From Hyphomicrobium sp. (GTDB lineage: Bacteria; Pseudomonadota; Alphaproteobacteria; Rhizobiales; Hyphomicrobiaceae): a DNA stretch of 64,000 nucleotides. Positions 1 to 9,339 of the stretch are shown in pieces. The DNA is taken from positions 1 to 64,000 of the forward strand of contig JASBSU010000025.1 of assembly GCA_030148725.1 (NCBI GenBank), given 5' to 3'. A program made the position numbers and the translations under genes. Position 1 is the first letter of the stretch; every line of letters starts with the position of its first letter. The notes under the pieces were generated by a model, which was not told where the DNA came from, ran no database searches, and saw only the letters and a list, made by a program, of their open reading frames with translations.

Positions 1-964
1 GCTGCATAATCCAGCGCAGCGCATCCGGCATACTTTCCTGCGGTGTCGTACCGCCCGACAGCAGATACATAATCACCACCACCGGAATAATCAGCAGGCC
101 GAACTGTGCCATGGAACGGGTGAGGGTGCCGAGCATAATGCCCAGCGACGTTACCGAAAACAGGTACAGCGCCGAGGCCAGGGCAAATAAAGTCACCGAG
201 CCATGAATGGGTACCGCCAAAAGCTTATTCACAACCAGCCAGAGTGACAGCAGGGTTGCGATTAAAATCACCAGGCCATTGGCCCAGATTTTGGCCAGCA
301 TGATCTCGGCGGGCGTTACCGGCATGACGAGGAGGTGCTCGATGGTGCCGTGCTCGCGCTCACGGATGACGGCGGCGCCGGTGAGGACAAGCGACAGCAT
401 CGTGATGTTGCCGACGATCTGCATCACCGACATGAACCAGCTCGACTCGAGGTTGGGATTGAACTTCGAGCGCACGGAAATGCTGATCGGCAGCGTGGCG
501 CCGCCCTCACTGCGGCTGATGAAGTCGGCAAGCTCGCCCTGCAGGATCGACACGATGTAGTTCGTGCCGTTGCCGGCCAGCGTCATCGCGGTGGCGTCGA
601 CATCGAGCTGAATGGTCGGCTGGCGGCCGGCGGTTACGTCGGCCTGGAAACGTGAGGGTATTACGACGATGAAGGTATAGCGGCCCTGGTCCATTGCGCG
701 GTCGATGTCGGCGGTCGAGCCGAGCAATGCGGCGGTCTTGAAATAGGGGCGCATGAAGGCATCGCGCAGCTTGCGCGACAGCTCGCTGCCGTCCTCGTCG
801 ACGAAGGCGATGGAGGCATTGCGAACTTCGGTCCTGACGCCCGTTGCCACCGTGTAGATGGCAAAGGTGAACGTATAGAGGATGAGGAAGATCATCACGG
901 GATCGCGCTTCAGGCTGTAGAGTTCCTTGATGCCCAGGCGATAGACGTGCTCCAGCATACGCAT
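1..964 (-). CDS. ABC-2 type exporter permease (YhhJ-like), cut by the window edge
   Basis: Membrane permease of an ABC-2 exporter; the C-terminus lies outside the window. The protein begins MRMLEHVYRLGIKELYSL and contains GRYTFIVVIP and REREHGTIEHLLVMPVTP, the latter being a signature stretch of the YhhJ/ABC2_membrane_3 family. An N-terminal anchor is followed by a large extracytoplasmic domain and several hydrophobic segments encoded at about 50-330. The ATG at 964 lies 3 bases after the stop of the RbbA-like gene, so the two are co-transcribed and probably translationally coupled; an in-frame ATG at 958 is the alternative. The order HlyD, ATPase, permease matches yhiI-rbbA-yhhJ of Escherichia coli. 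The substrate is unknown. The leftmost 300 bases are less GC-rich than the rest of the gene. Confidence 0.9.
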   Translation of the reverse strand, partial: MRMLEHVYRLGIKELYSLKRDPVMIFLILYTFTFAIYTVATGVRTEVRNASIAFVDEDGSELSRKLRDAFMRPYFKTAALLGSTADIDRAMDQGRYTFIVVIPSRFQADVTAGRQPTIQLDVDATAMTLAGNGTNYIVSILQGELADFISRSEGGATLPISISVRSKFNPNLESSWFMSVMQIVGNITMLSLVLTGAAVIREREHGTIEHLLVMPVTPAEIMLAKIWANGLVILIATLLSLWLVVNKLLAVPIHGSVTLFALASALYLFSVTSLGIMLGTLTRSMAQFGLLIIPVVVIMYLLSGGTTPQESMPDALRWIMQ

Positions 965-967
965 CGG

Positions 968-3733
968 CTAGCGCTCTTGCTTGCGCAGCAACAGGGCCGC
1001 GGCGCCCAGGAAAACGACGCAGAACAGCGCCAGCACCAAATGGTTCGCGTACAGCTCCGAAAAGCCCAGCCCCTTATTGAACACGCCTGTCGAGATGCGC
1101 TGGAAATAGAGCGCCGGGAACAGTTCTCCGGTCAGGCGCGCGCCGCCGTCGAGCGTCGACACGGGGTACATCATCCCGGAGAAATTCACGGTCGGGATGG
1201 AGACAATGATTGCGGTGCCGAAAATGGCGGCGATCTGCGATTTGACGAACGTCGAGACGACGAGGCCGAAGGCGGTCGCGGCGCCGATGAACAACACGGC
1301 GCCGAGCGCCAGGGCCAAGTGGCTTCCCGTGATCGGAACGCGAAAGCCGTAGATGATGAGCGCCGTCAGGAGCACGAAACTGACGAGGCCGATGACGATA
1401 TATGGAAGCTGCTTGCCGAGCAGGAACTCGAGCTTGCTCACGGGTGCCGCGTAGAGATTGGTGATCGAGCCCATCTCCTTCTCGCGCACCACGCCGAGGG
1501 CCGTGAGCATCGTCCCGAACATGATGAGCAGCATCATCAGCACTCCGGGGGCGATGGCGTAAATGCTGAGGAATGCCTGATTGTAGCGGAAGCGCGTCTC
1601 GATGTTGGCGGGATAGAGCGCCGGCACGGTGCCGGACTCGCGGCGTGACATGTCCTGCAGGTAGGTGTTGAGCACGCCTTGCACGTAACCGCGCGCCGTC
1701 TCGGCGCGGAAAGTGTCGGCGCCGTCGAGCCACACGCCGACCTCCGGGCTTCTCTGGCGCAACAGGTTGCGGCCGAAGTCGGGCGGCACGCCGATGGCCA
1801 CCTTGATGTCGCCTGCGCGCATGCGTGCGTCAATGTCGGTGTCGCTGTAAAGCGGCTGGCGCTCGTTGAAGTATCGGGAGGCCGAGAACGCCTGGCGGAG
1901 GATCTCGCTTTCCTGCGAGCGGTCATTATCGAGCACCGCATAGCGAACGTTCTCGAGGTCGAAGGAGATGCCGTAGGCCATGGTGACGAGCAGGATCAAG
2001 GGTCCCACGAGCGCAAAGGCGATGCGGATGGGATCGCGCGCGAGCTCCAGCGCCTCGCGCCGCGCGAAGGCCCAGATGCGGGCCCTCGCCAGATCGATCG
2101 CCTGACGCACCTTCGTCTGAGGGCGCGGGTCCGAGACCGGGTCGGCGTCGGCGCCGGCAGTCGCATCGCGCGGGGCATCGCTCGGTACGCTATCGGCTCC
2201 GGCTGCGGCCTCGAGATAGTCGATGAATGCGTCGGTGAGCGTCGCCGCGTTCTTGCTGTGACGCAGGGCCTCCGGCGTGTCGATGGCGAGGATGCGTCCG
2301 GCATGCATCAGCGAGACGCGGTCGCAGCGCTCGGCCTCGTTGATGAAGTGCGTCGAGACGAAGATGGTCACGCCGTCCTGGCGTGACAATTCGACGAGCC
2401 GCTCCCAGAAGCTGTCGCGGGCGATCGGGTCGACGCCCGAGGTCGGCTCGTCGAGGATGAGCATGTCGGGGCGATGGATCACCGCGACCGCGAGCTGGAG
2501 CCGTTGGCGCATACCGAGCGACAGAGACTCGGGCATGGCATCGGCAACGTCGAGGAGCGCGAAGCGGGCGAGCATCTCGGCGACGCGTGCCTCGACCTCC
2601 TCTGCCGGCACCTGGAACAGGCGCGCGTGGAGGGCGAGGTTCTGGCTGACGCTCAGTTCGGCGTAGAGCGAGAACGATTGTGACATGTAGCCGACGCGCC
2701 GGCGCGTCTCGATATCGCGCGCATCGACGGGGCGCCCGAACAGGAATGCCTCTCCGGACGTCGGCGGCAGCAGCCCGGTCAGCATCTTCATGGTCGTCGT
2801 CTTGCCGCAGCCGTTGGAGCCGAGGAAGCCGAAGATCTCGCCCTGCTCGATGCTGATGTTCACATCATCGACGGCGGTGAAATCGCCGAAGCGCATCGTA
2901 AGGTGGCGGGCCTCGATGGCTGGCGGGCCTTCTTGCGCCCGGCGCGGCGGGATGACGAGCTTGTGGCGGCCAACGCGCCTGCCCTCGGGCAGCAGCTCGA
3001 TGAAGGCAGCCTCTAGCGTGTCGCAGCCGGTGCGCTGCATCAGCTCCTCGGCAGTGCCGGTGGCGACGACGCGGCCGGCATCCATGGCGATGAGCGAGCC
3101 GAAGCGCTGCGCCTCCTCCATGTAGGCGGTGGCGGTGAGCACGCTCATGCCGGCGCGCCGCTCGCGGATGCGGTCGATCAGCTCCCAGAAGCGCTGCCGT
3201 GACAGGGGATCGACGCCCGTAGTCGGCTCGTCGAGGATGAGGAGATCCGGTTCGTGAATGAGCGCGCAGCATAGGGCGAGCTTCTGCTTCATGCCGCCCG
3301 ACAGCTTGCCGGCCGGGCGACCAGCAAAGTTTTCGAGGCCGGTCGAGGTGAGCAGCTCGCCGATGCGCCAGCGCCGCTCCGCCTCGCCCTGGCCGAAGAG
3401 ACGCGCGAAAAAATCGACGTTCTCCTCGACCGACAGCGTCGGATAGAGGTTGCGCCCCAGACCTTGCGGCATATAGGCGATACGCGCGCACACACTGGCG
3501 CGATGTCGCCGGTCGGCCATGTCGCCGCCGATTGTCGTCACCGCGCCCTGCTGGATGGTGCGCACACCGGCGATCAGCGCTTGCACCGTCGACTTGCCAA
3601 CGCCGTCGGGGCCGATGAGACCGACCATGCCTCCGGCTGGGATGCTCAGCGATACATCGTCGAGCGCCACGACGCGGCCGTAGCGGTGTGTCACCGAGGA
3701 CAGCTCTGCGACGGGAGGCACACTGCCAAGCAT
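968..3733 (-). CDS. rbbA: RbbA-like ABC transporter: two ATPase domains fused to an ABC-2 permease
   Basis: A 921-residue protein close in length and architecture to E. coli RbbA. Two ABC ATPase domains come first: Walker A GPDGVGKS at 41-48 with signature LSGGMKQK, and GSNGCGKT at 305-312 with signature LSLGMRQR. Both have LDEPT Walker B motifs. An ABC-2 membrane domain fills roughly residues 570-921. E. coli RbbA is described as a ribosome-associated ATPase; the fused membrane domain and the flanking HlyD and permease genes argue for an exporter, and I cannot choose a substrate. It is the middle gene of a three-gene minus-strand operon, 18 bases after the HlyD stop and 3 bases before the downstream permease. 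Confidence 0.92.
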   Translation of the reverse strand: MLGSVPPVAELSSVTHRYGRVVALDDVSLSIPAGGMVGLIGPDGVGKSTVQALIAGVRTIQQGAVTTIGGDMADRRHRASVCARIAYMPQGLGRNLYPTLSVEENVDFFARLFGQGEAERRWRIGELLTSTGLENFAGRPAGKLSGGMKQKLALCCALIHEPDLLILDEPTTGVDPLSRQRFWELIDRIRERRAGMSVLTATAYMEEAQRFGSLIAMDAGRVVATGTAEELMQRTGCDTLEAAFIELLPEGRRVGRHKLVIPPRRAQEGPPAIEARHLTMRFGDFTAVDDVNISIEQGEIFGFLGSNGCGKTTTMKMLTGLLPPTSGEAFLFGRPVDARDIETRRRVGYMSQSFSLYAELSVSQNLALHARLFQVPAEEVEARVAEMLARFALLDVADAMPESLSLGMRQRLQLAVAVIHRPDMLILDEPTSGVDPIARDSFWERLVELSRQDGVTIFVSTHFINEAERCDRVSLMHAGRILAIDTPEALRHSKNAATLTDAFIDYLEAAAGADSVPSDAPRDATAGADADPVSDPRPQTKVRQAIDLARARIWAFARREALELARDPIRIAFALVGPLILLVTMAYGISFDLENVRYAVLDNDRSQESEILRQAFSASRYFNERQPLYSDTDIDARMRAGDIKVAIGVPPDFGRNLLRQRSPEVGVWLDGADTFRAETARGYVQGVLNTYLQDMSRRESGTVPALYPANIETRFRYNQAFLSIYAIAPGVLMMLLIMFGTMLTALGVVREKEMGSITNLYAAPVSKLEFLLGKQLPYIVIGLVSFVLLTALIIYGFRVPITGSHLALALGAVLFIGAATAFGLVVSTFVKSQIAAIFGTAIIVSIPTVNFSGMMYPVSTLDGGARLTGELFPALYFQRISTGVFNKGLGFSELYANHLVLALFCVVFLGAAALLLRKQER

Positions 3734-3751
3734 ACTGGTGGCTCGCGATCG

Positions 3752-4816
3752 CTAGGGCAGCTTAACGGTCAGGTAGTCGGGCCATACGGCATCCTGCGAC
3801 ACGCGGATATAGGAGACGCCCGGGACACCGGTTTTCACCCAAGCGGCATACTTCTCGAGCACTTCGCGCGGGATCTGCACCTTGACGCGAAACATCAGCT
3901 TCTCACGTTCGCTGCGCGTCTCGACGTACTTGGGTGTGAACTGCGCCTCGGTAGCGACGAACGAGACGGAGGCTGGCACGACATATTGCGGGGCGGCATC
4001 GAAGACGATGCGCGCCTCGGCACCGATGGGCAGCCTTCCGGCGTCCTGAGTTGGCAGGAACACGGTCATATAGACGTCGGTCACGTCGAGCAGGGTCAGC
4101 ACCTTGCCGCCTGCAGCCATCACCTCGCCGGGCAGCGCCAGACGGTACTGCACACGCCCCGATCGCGGCGCGAGCAGCACGCTGTCGTTTATGTAGGTTT
4201 GAATGCGATCAATGCGCGCTGCCGTCGATTCGATGTTGGCCTTGGCGAGGTCGATCTGCGCCTGGGCACTGTTGACCGCGGCCTGGGCGGTGATCTTCGC
4301 CGAGGTACGCTGATCGACGACCTGGCGGGGCGTATAGCCCTTGGCGGCGAGCTTCTCCGCCCGTTCCAGCTCGACGACGGCGAGATCGAGTTCGCTGTGG
4401 CGCTGCGCCATCAGGGCGACGGCCTGGTCGAGCTGGCGTTCTGCCTGTCGTTTGGTCGCGCGCGCGTCGTTGAGCTCAGCCTCGTACTCAGCGGTATCCA
4501 TGATCGCCAGCGTCTGCCCCGCCGTGACCGTGTCGCCTTCCTTGACGAGCACCTGCTTCAGGCGTCCGGGAAACTTGCTGGCAACGTCGACGCGCTCCGC
4601 TTCGGTGCGGCCGTTTGCCATGACGATGCCAACCGGGAGCCGCGGGACCGCGAGCTTCCTCCAGAGGAGGTAGCCGCCCGTCGCAACAGTGATTATGACA
4701 AGCGCGGATGCCACCAGCACCTTGGCGCTCGTGCGTCTACTCGGCGCGCTACTCGACAGCGAGGCTGGCAACGATCCAGGCCACCACGACGGTTGTTGTT
4801 TGAACAAATCTAACAT
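3752..4816 (-). CDS. HlyD-family periplasmic adaptor (membrane fusion protein)
   Basis: First gene of the exporter operon; it would link the ABC permeases to an outer-membrane channel. The start is taken at MLDLFKQQ (354 residues). A longer frame to 4951 exists, but its extra residues do not look like a leader. One membrane segment (residues about 32-50, VLVASALVIITVATGGYLLW) precedes a biotinyl-lipoyl-like half (SKFPGRLKQVLVKEGDTVTAG), a long alpha-helical hairpin, and a second lipoyl half with beta-barrel (LLAPRSGRVQYRLALPGEV). This is the usual HlyD_D23/YhiI layout. No outer-membrane factor is encoded nearby, so a TolC homologue elsewhere is presumably shared. No clear ribosome-binding site decides the start. 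Confidence 0.88.
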   Translation of the reverse strand: MLDLFKQQPSWWPGSLPASLSSSAPSRRTSAKVLVASALVIITVATGGYLLWRKLAVPRLPVGIVMANGRTEAERVDVASKFPGRLKQVLVKEGDTVTAGQTLAIMDTAEYEAELNDARATKRQAERQLDQAVALMAQRHSELDLAVVELERAEKLAAKGYTPRQVVDQRTSAKITAQAAVNSAQAQIDLAKANIESTAARIDRIQTYINDSVLLAPRSGRVQYRLALPGEVMAAGGKVLTLLDVTDVYMTVFLPTQDAGRLPIGAEARIVFDAAPQYVVPASVSFVATEAQFTPKYVETRSEREKLMFRVKVQIPREVLEKYAAWVKTGVPGVSYIRVSQDAVWPDYLTVKLP

Positions 4817-4975
4817 GAACTGCGAGGCATCCCGGCGCAACATCGGCAGGCAGCATGCGGACATCCGCGGTGCTGCGTATTGATTTGGCGCAAATTTGCT
4901 CTGGCAGTTTGAAGGAGTGCCGAGGCCGCCAGCGGGCGGTGCCCTATGCACGAGGCTGCCCGCGAATGATGGCGA

Positions 4976-6232
4976 TCAGTGCTTGGGACCGAAGCGCGTA
5001 TGGGCCTCTAGTGCGAGCCCCGTGGCTACGGAGCCGAACGCGTCGCCTTCGACTATGCGGGCTTGGGTGAACGTCTTTCGCAGCTTGGCAAGCAGCGCCG
5101 GTATCCGTGACGAGCCGCCGGTCAGAAACACCGCGCCGATGGCGTCGGCCGATACGTTGCTCTGGCTGAGCGTGCTTCTGATCGTCGTATCAATCCGGGC
5201 GATCTGGTCTGCGATGGCGCGCTCGAACTGTTTACGTGTGATGTCTATCGGCTCGATCCCGGCGAGCTTCTGCAAATCCATCGCGACGAGCTTGGCGGAG
5301 GAGAGCTCGATCTTGACGTCCTCGACGGCAGTCAACAGCGCGTGCCCCTTCCTGTTCTCCAGAACCTCAAGCAGCCGGTCGAGCTTTTCCGGCTCGAACA
5401 TATCGCGGCGTACCTGGCGGATGTCGGCGAAAAGCTTCTGGTCGTAGAGGAAGTTGATACGCTGCCAGGTCGCAAGGTCCTGGTACCACCACGAGGGTGT
5501 TTCCATGTTCTTGTGACGGAGCTTGGCACCAAGCCCAAGAGCGGGAAGAACCGCATCGAGTTCCAGGCGGCGGTCGAAATCGGTGCCGCCGATGTGGACG
5601 CCGGAATAGGCGAGAATGTCGGACTTGCGGTCCGGCTTGCCCCGCCGATGCGGTGACACACGGACAATGGAGAAGTCCGAAGTGCCGCCGCCGATGTCGA
5701 CGACGAACGTGAGTTCCTCGGCGTTCACCTGCCGCTCGTAATCGAGGGCGGCGGCGATGGGCTCGAACTGGAATTCGATGTGCTCGAAGCCTGCCTGTCG
5801 CGCCGCCTGCCGGAGTTGATCCTCCGCACTTTTGTCGGACTCGGGGTCCTCGTCGACGAAGAACACTGGCCGGCCCATGACGACGGACGAAGGCTCGTCG
5901 GCGGCTTTGCGCACGTAGCTGAGGAACAGCGAGACGATCTCGTCGAACCGGAGGCGCTTTGCCCCGACCTGCGTCTGCTCGTTGATGAGCGAGGATCCGA
6001 GCACTGATTTCAGTGACCGCATCAGGCGCCCATTCTCGCGCTGCAAGTAGCGGGAGACGGCGTCGCGGCCGAAGGTGACGCTTGCGTCCTCGAAGCTAAA
6101 GAAGACGGCCGTGGGAATGGAAACGCGGCCTTCCTGCAGGGGGATCAGTGAGGGGTGAGCTTCCGCGGCATGGCCGATAGCGCTGTTGGAGGTGCCGAAG
6201 TCAAGACCGCACGCGGCGGAGGCGAGTGTCAC
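4976..6232 (-). CDS. Hsp70-family ATPase (YegD-like)
   Basis: A 418-residue actin-fold ATPase. It shows the N-terminal phosphate loop GLDFGTSNSAIG (residues 9-20), the second phosphate motif VVDIGGGTSDF, and the adenosine motif FLTGGSSRIP near the C-terminus. At 418 residues it is much shorter than DnaK and has no room for a substrate-binding beta-sandwich plus lid. It therefore belongs to the YegD-type Hsp70-like proteins rather than DnaK. The cellular role of this group is poorly known; a chaperone-like or sensing function is inference. It is transcribed alone, 176 bases downstream of the CAU tRNA on the same strand. Confidence 0.88.
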   Translation of the reverse strand: MTLASAACGLDFGTSNSAIGHAAEAHPSLIPLQEGRVSIPTAVFFSFEDASVTFGRDAVSRYLQRENGRLMRSLKSVLGSSLINEQTQVGAKRLRFDEIVSLFLSYVRKAADEPSSVVMGRPVFFVDEDPESDKSAEDQLRQAARQAGFEHIEFQFEPIAAALDYERQVNAEELTFVVDIGGGTSDFSIVRVSPHRRGKPDRKSDILAYSGVHIGGTDFDRRLELDAVLPALGLGAKLRHKNMETPSWWYQDLATWQRINFLYDQKLFADIRQVRRDMFEPEKLDRLLEVLENRKGHALLTAVEDVKIELSSAKLVAMDLQKLAGIEPIDITRKQFERAIADQIARIDTTIRSTLSQSNVSADAIGAVFLTGGSSRIPALLAKLRKTFTQARIVEGDAFGSVATGLALEAHTRFGPKH

Positions 6233-6408
6233 AATCGTTTCCTATGAGGATTTTCTGATGCCGCACGCCCGAGAGGCTCTAGGGGCGAAACACATGCAAT
6301 GCTTCAGTGGTGCATGGGCTAGCAAGTTATGAGGATGTCGACAAGTTATTGCTCGCGGCGCGTTCGATCGGATCACCGCTTCACAATCAATGGGTTAGGT
6401 TATGAGAA

Positions 6409-6484
6409 TGGTGGGCCCGCCAGGATTCGAACCTGGAACCAGACGGTTATGAGCCGCCAGCTCTAACCATTGAGCTACGGGCCC
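6409..6484 (-). tRNA. tRNA with CAU anticodon, probably tRNA-Ile2
   Basis: A 76-nt cloverleaf read on the minus strand. The acceptor stem GGGCCCG pairs with CGGGCCC, the T arm contains GGTTCGAATCC, the anticodon loop is CTCATAA (anticodon CAT), and CCA is encoded. The D-arm/anticodon region (GGTTAGAGC followed by a GGCGG stem) resembles tRNA-Ile2 (TilS substrate) more than elongator tRNA-Met. The anticodon alone cannot separate them. Confidence 0.93.
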
Positions 6485-6630
6485 GCTGCGGGGCGACTCA
6501 GCGAGTGCGCGAGCAGGGCGGCGCACCTCATAGCAGACTTACGGTCGCCTCCAAAACCCTCCGATTTCGCCGCGAAACGTCCGCCAAATGAGATTAGGCT
6601 CGTACGAACCGCAACTCGAAGGTCTGCAAA

Positions 6631-7335
6631 ATGCGCTCTCTCACTATGCTTCGCTTCGCTGCTCTGGGGATTTTGATGCTCGGAACCGTTCCTGCCGCAC
6701 AAGCCGACGACGAAAAGCCGCGGCGGACCATCACCGTATCGGCCTCCGGCAGCGTCGCCGTGGAGCCGGATCAGGCGCGGCTTACGTCCGGCGTCACTGC
6801 CGAGGGGGCGAGCGCGCGCGAGGCGCTGACAGCGAATTCGGAGGCGATGAAGAAGGTCGTCGGTGAGCTCAAGTCGGCCGGCATCGATCCCAAGGACATC
6901 CAGACGTCGTCGTTCCGCGTCGAGCCGCGCTACACGCGCCCGGCGGAGGGACAGGCGCCAAAGATCGACGGCTACTCCGTGACGAACGAGGTGCAGGTGC
7001 TGGTGCGCGACCTCGAGAAGGTCGGTGACATTCTGGACCGGCTTGTGACGGCCGGTGCCAACCAGTCGTCAGGCCTCAATTTCGAGGTGAGCAAGGCCGA
7101 GACGGCGCTCGATGAAGCGCGCAAGCAGGCGGTTGCGAACGCGCGTCGCCGGGCGGATCTCTACGCGGCTGCTGCCGGGGCGGAAGTCGGCGAGGTGCTG
7201 ACGATCGTCGAAGGCGATGCTTCCGCGCCGCCGCGACCGATGTTTGCGCGGGCCATGAAGGCGGACGCGGTGCCAATCGAGCGCGGGACGGAGACGCTGG
7301 AGGCCAGCGTGACCATCACATGGGCGCTGAAGTAG
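6631..7335 (+). CDS. SIMPL-domain periplasmic protein (BP26-like)
   Basis: A 234-residue exported protein with a signal peptide cleaved after about residue 25 (PAAQA/DDEK), followed by a full SIMPL/DUF541 domain. Typical stretches are RTITVSASGSVAVEPDQARL at the mature N-terminus, GYSVTNEVQVLVRDL in the middle and the alanine-rich helix ARKQAVANARRRADLYA. The family includes the Brucella BP26 immunogen and E. coli YggE, which is linked to oxidative stress. The molecular function is not established. A GAAGG ribosome-binding site precedes the ATG. The gene is convergent with the nitrilase gene, and an inverted repeat lies between them. Confidence 0.9.
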   Translation: MRSLTMLRFAALGILMLGTVPAAQADDEKPRRTITVSASGSVAVEPDQARLTSGVTAEGASAREALTANSEAMKKVVGELKSAGIDPKDIQTSSFRVEPRYTRPAEGQAPKIDGYSVTNEVQVLVRDLEKVGDILDRLVTAGANQSSGLNFEVSKAETALDEARKQAVANARRRADLYAAAAGAEVGEVLTIVEGDASAPPRPMFARAMKADAVPIERGTETLEASVTITWALK

Positions 7336-7357
7336 GACCCTCAGTCGTGGCAGCATC

Positions 7358-7385
7358 GTCATCCCAGGTTTCGTCCGGGGATGAC
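7358..7385. repeat. Inverted repeat between convergent genes
   Basis: GTCATCCC (7358-7365) and GGGATGAC (7378-7385) form an 8-bp stem with a 12-base loop between the SIMPL and nitrilase stop codons. There is no T-run on either side, so it may be a weak bidirectional transcript end or a dispersed palindromic repeat. Confidence 0.5.
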
Positions 7386-7395
7386 AGCGCGCTGC

Positions 7396-8304
7396 CTACT
7401 GCAGCGTGACGAGCTTCACCTTGTCGGCGAGCTTGGTGGCGCCGGCCTGGTTGCTCCAGTCGACGTAGTTGCGCATCTCGCCGGAGTTGCGCAGGTGGCG
7501 CAGCCGACCGAGATCGATTTCGGCTGCTACCCACTGAGCGGCGTTGACCTCGCCTTGTGCGAGAATGCCGGTGTCGGAGATCGTCTGCTCGGCGGGAACG
7601 TAGATACCGGCGGCGCCGGAATTGAAGTCGACCGCGGGAGACCAGGGCGCTGCGCCGACGGTCGGGCTGACGACGGCTGCGATCTGGTTTTCGAGCGCGC
7701 GGGCGCGAGAGCCGGTGCGGACGCGGTGATAGCCTGACATGCGCTCGGTGCATGAGGGGACCAGCAGCAGCTCAGCGCCGGCTTCCGCCATGGCACGCGC
7801 GAGCAGCGGAAACTCGCTGTCGTAGCAGATGTTGATGCCGACCAGCCCAAGCTCGGTGTCGAACACGTGCGCTTCGTCGCCGGCCGTGATGCCCCAATCG
7901 GTTTCGAAAGGCGTCATGATCAGCTTGTCCTGCACGCCGACGTTGCCCTTCGGGGTCACGAGCTGCGCGGCGTTGACGTAGCGCCCCGCGCCTTTGCGCG
8001 CCGGTCCGCTGCCGACCAGAATGAAAATGCCGTGCTTGACCGCGAGTTCCTGGTGCAGCGCCACGCGACTGGCTTCGAGGTCGGCCACAGCGCTAAGCGT
8101 TGCATCGAGATCGCGATAGACTTTCTCGCCGAGCGCCGCGGCCTGCTCGATAGCGGCATACTCCGGGAACACCAGGACTTCGGCACCCGTGGCCGCGCCC
8201 TCGGCAACCCAGCGAACGATCTTGTCCCGCCACGCGTCGAGCGTCGCGGGCTGGTCGATGGGATACTGAGCGGATGCAACCTTGACGGTCTGGCGGTGTG
8301 TCAT
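7396..8304 (-). CDS. Carbon-nitrogen hydrolase (nitrilase superfamily)
   Basis: A 302-residue CN_hydrolase with the full catalytic triad visible: Glu48 in VLVFPEYA, Lys127 in QDKLIMTPFE and Cys160 in NICYDSEFP. Enzymes of this superfamily hydrolyse amides, N-carbamoyl compounds or nitriles in the cytoplasm; the substrate cannot be read from the motifs. It is the last gene of the operon NTF2-like - panD - GNAT - nitrilase and begins 6 bases after the GNAT stop. A branch of the superfamily carries a fused N-terminal RimI/GNAT domain, so this pair may be the unfused version of that architecture. Beta-ureidopropionase, another route to beta-alanine, belongs to the same superfamily, but no sequence feature here identifies it. 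Confidence 0.9.
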   Translation of the reverse strand: MTHRQTVKVASAQYPIDQPATLDAWRDKIVRWVAEGAATGAEVLVFPEYAAIEQAAALGEKVYRDLDATLSAVADLEASRVALHQELAVKHGIFILVGSGPARKGAGRYVNAAQLVTPKGNVGVQDKLIMTPFETDWGITAGDEAHVFDTELGLVGINICYDSEFPLLARAMAEAGAELLLVPSCTERMSGYHRVRTGSRARALENQIAAVVSPTVGAAPWSPAVDFNSGAAGIYVPAEQTISDTGILAQGEVNAAQWVAAEIDLGRLRHLRNSGEMRNYVDWSNQAGATKLADKVKLVTLQ

Positions 8305-8310
8305 ACGGCC

Positions 8311-8913
8311 TTACTTGGGGATGTCGAGTGGCTTCATCCAGAACTGCATCTGATGCGGGGTTTCGCCCGGCTGGTCGATGTCTTTCCAGTCGTAGGTGGC
8401 GATGAGCCCTTCAACGGGGGCGTAGCCGCGCTTTTTCCAGAATGCGTCGAGCGGCAGGTAGTCCTTCGGTTTCAGCGGGTGGTCGTCGGGGCGGACGACG
8501 CGACAGAACGTCGAGTGCGTGAAGCCTCCGAGCTTTCTGGCATGTGCCTCGCGCCCATCGAAAAACGCGTGGCCGAGTCCGTGGCCGCGATGGGATTTCA
8601 AGAGCACGGATTCTCCGCAGTAGAAGATATCCTTGAGGTCGTAGCCGGCTTTCTCGAACGGCTCGGCGAACTCGTCAGCGTGCTCGATCATCGGGGCGGC
8701 GGTGGAGGCGCCGACGATATCGTCGCCATCCTTGGCGATGATGCAGACGGCACCCGGCGCGGCCGCGAGCTTGGCGAGGTATTTCTCCTCGTATTCGAGC
8801 GTGCCGTCGTAGAGGTAGGGCCAATCGCGGAAGACGACGATGCGCAGTTTCGCCAGCGCCGGGAGCACGGTGCGGATCTCATCGCCGGTCAGGGATTTTA
8901 CCTCGATCGCCAT
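8311..8913 (-). CDS. GNAT-fold N-acetyltransferase
   Basis: A 200-residue GNAT protein. The acetyl-CoA loop is seen as ESVLLKSHRGHGLGHAFFDG (R/Q-x-x-G-x-G/A type) around residues 107-126. The N-terminal part, with VFRDWPYLYDG, is typical of the GNATs that accompany nitrilase-superfamily enzymes. It starts 11 bases after the panD stop and ends 6 bases before the nitrilase start, so all three are likely co-transcribed. The target could be a small molecule processed by the nitrilase. A PanZ/PanM-like effect on PanD is a speculative alternative, since PanZ is also a GNAT-fold protein but shorter (about 127 residues). Confidence 0.85.
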   Translation of the reverse strand: MAIEVKSLTGDEIRTVLPALAKLRIVVFRDWPYLYDGTLEYEEKYLAKLAAAPGAVCIIAKDGDDIVGASTAAPMIEHADEFAEPFEKAGYDLKDIFYCGESVLLKSHRGHGLGHAFFDGREAHARKLGGFTHSTFCRVVRPDDHPLKPKDYLPLDAFWKKRGYAPVEGLIATYDWKDIDQPGETPHQMQFWMKPLDIPK

Positions 8914-8924
8914 GATGCACCCCT

Positions 8925-9308
8925 TCAGCGTTTCTGGTCTGCGGTTGGGCGGTCCGTGATGCCTTCAATCGTGTTGCGCTCGCCCAGCAGCACAACAGTC
9001 GGCTTGTGCGTCTTGGCCTCGGCGAAATCGAACTGTGCGTACGCGCAGATAATGATGCGGTCGCCGAGACAGGCACGACGGGCGGCGGCGCCGTTCAGTC
9101 CGATGACGCCGCTGCCGGCTGGCCCTTCGATGACATAGGTGGCGAAGCGCTCACCGTTGTCGATGTTGTAGACCTCAATGTACTCGTTCGGCAGGAAGCC
9201 GGCGGCAGCGATGAGGTCGGCATCGATCTTGAGCGAGCCCTGATAGTGCAGGTCGCATTCGGTGACAGTTGCCCGGTGCAGTTTGCACCTCAGCATCTTT
9301 ACGAGCAT
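8925..9308 (-). CDS. panD: Aspartate 1-decarboxylase precursor PanD
   Basis: Pyruvoyl enzyme that decarboxylates L-aspartate to beta-alanine for pantothenate and CoA synthesis. The 127-residue length is standard. The self-cleavage site Gly24-Ser25 sits in LHYQGSLKID with numbering identical to the E. coli enzyme, so Ser25 would become the pyruvoyl group. The catalytic Lys9 (RCKLHRATV) and the motif GLNGAAARRACLGDRIIICAY are present. Translation is taken from MLVKMLRC, which keeps the family numbering. It lies between an NTF2-like gene (31 bases upstream) and a GNAT gene (11 bases downstream). No other pantothenate gene is in the window. Confidence 0.96.
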   Translation of the reverse strand: MLVKMLRCKLHRATVTECDLHYQGSLKIDADLIAAAGFLPNEYIEVYNIDNGERFATYVIEGPAGSGVIGLNGAAARRACLGDRIIICAYAQFDFAEAKTHKPTVVLLGERNTIEGITDRPTADQKR

Positions 9309-9339
9309 CTGCGCTTCTACCTTGTCGCGTGCGGGCGTG

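Noticed and set aside
6409-6484. Assignment of the CAU tRNA as initiator tRNA-fMet
   Set aside because: The first acceptor base pair is G-C (G1-C72) and the anticodon stem lacks the three consecutive G-C pairs of initiators.
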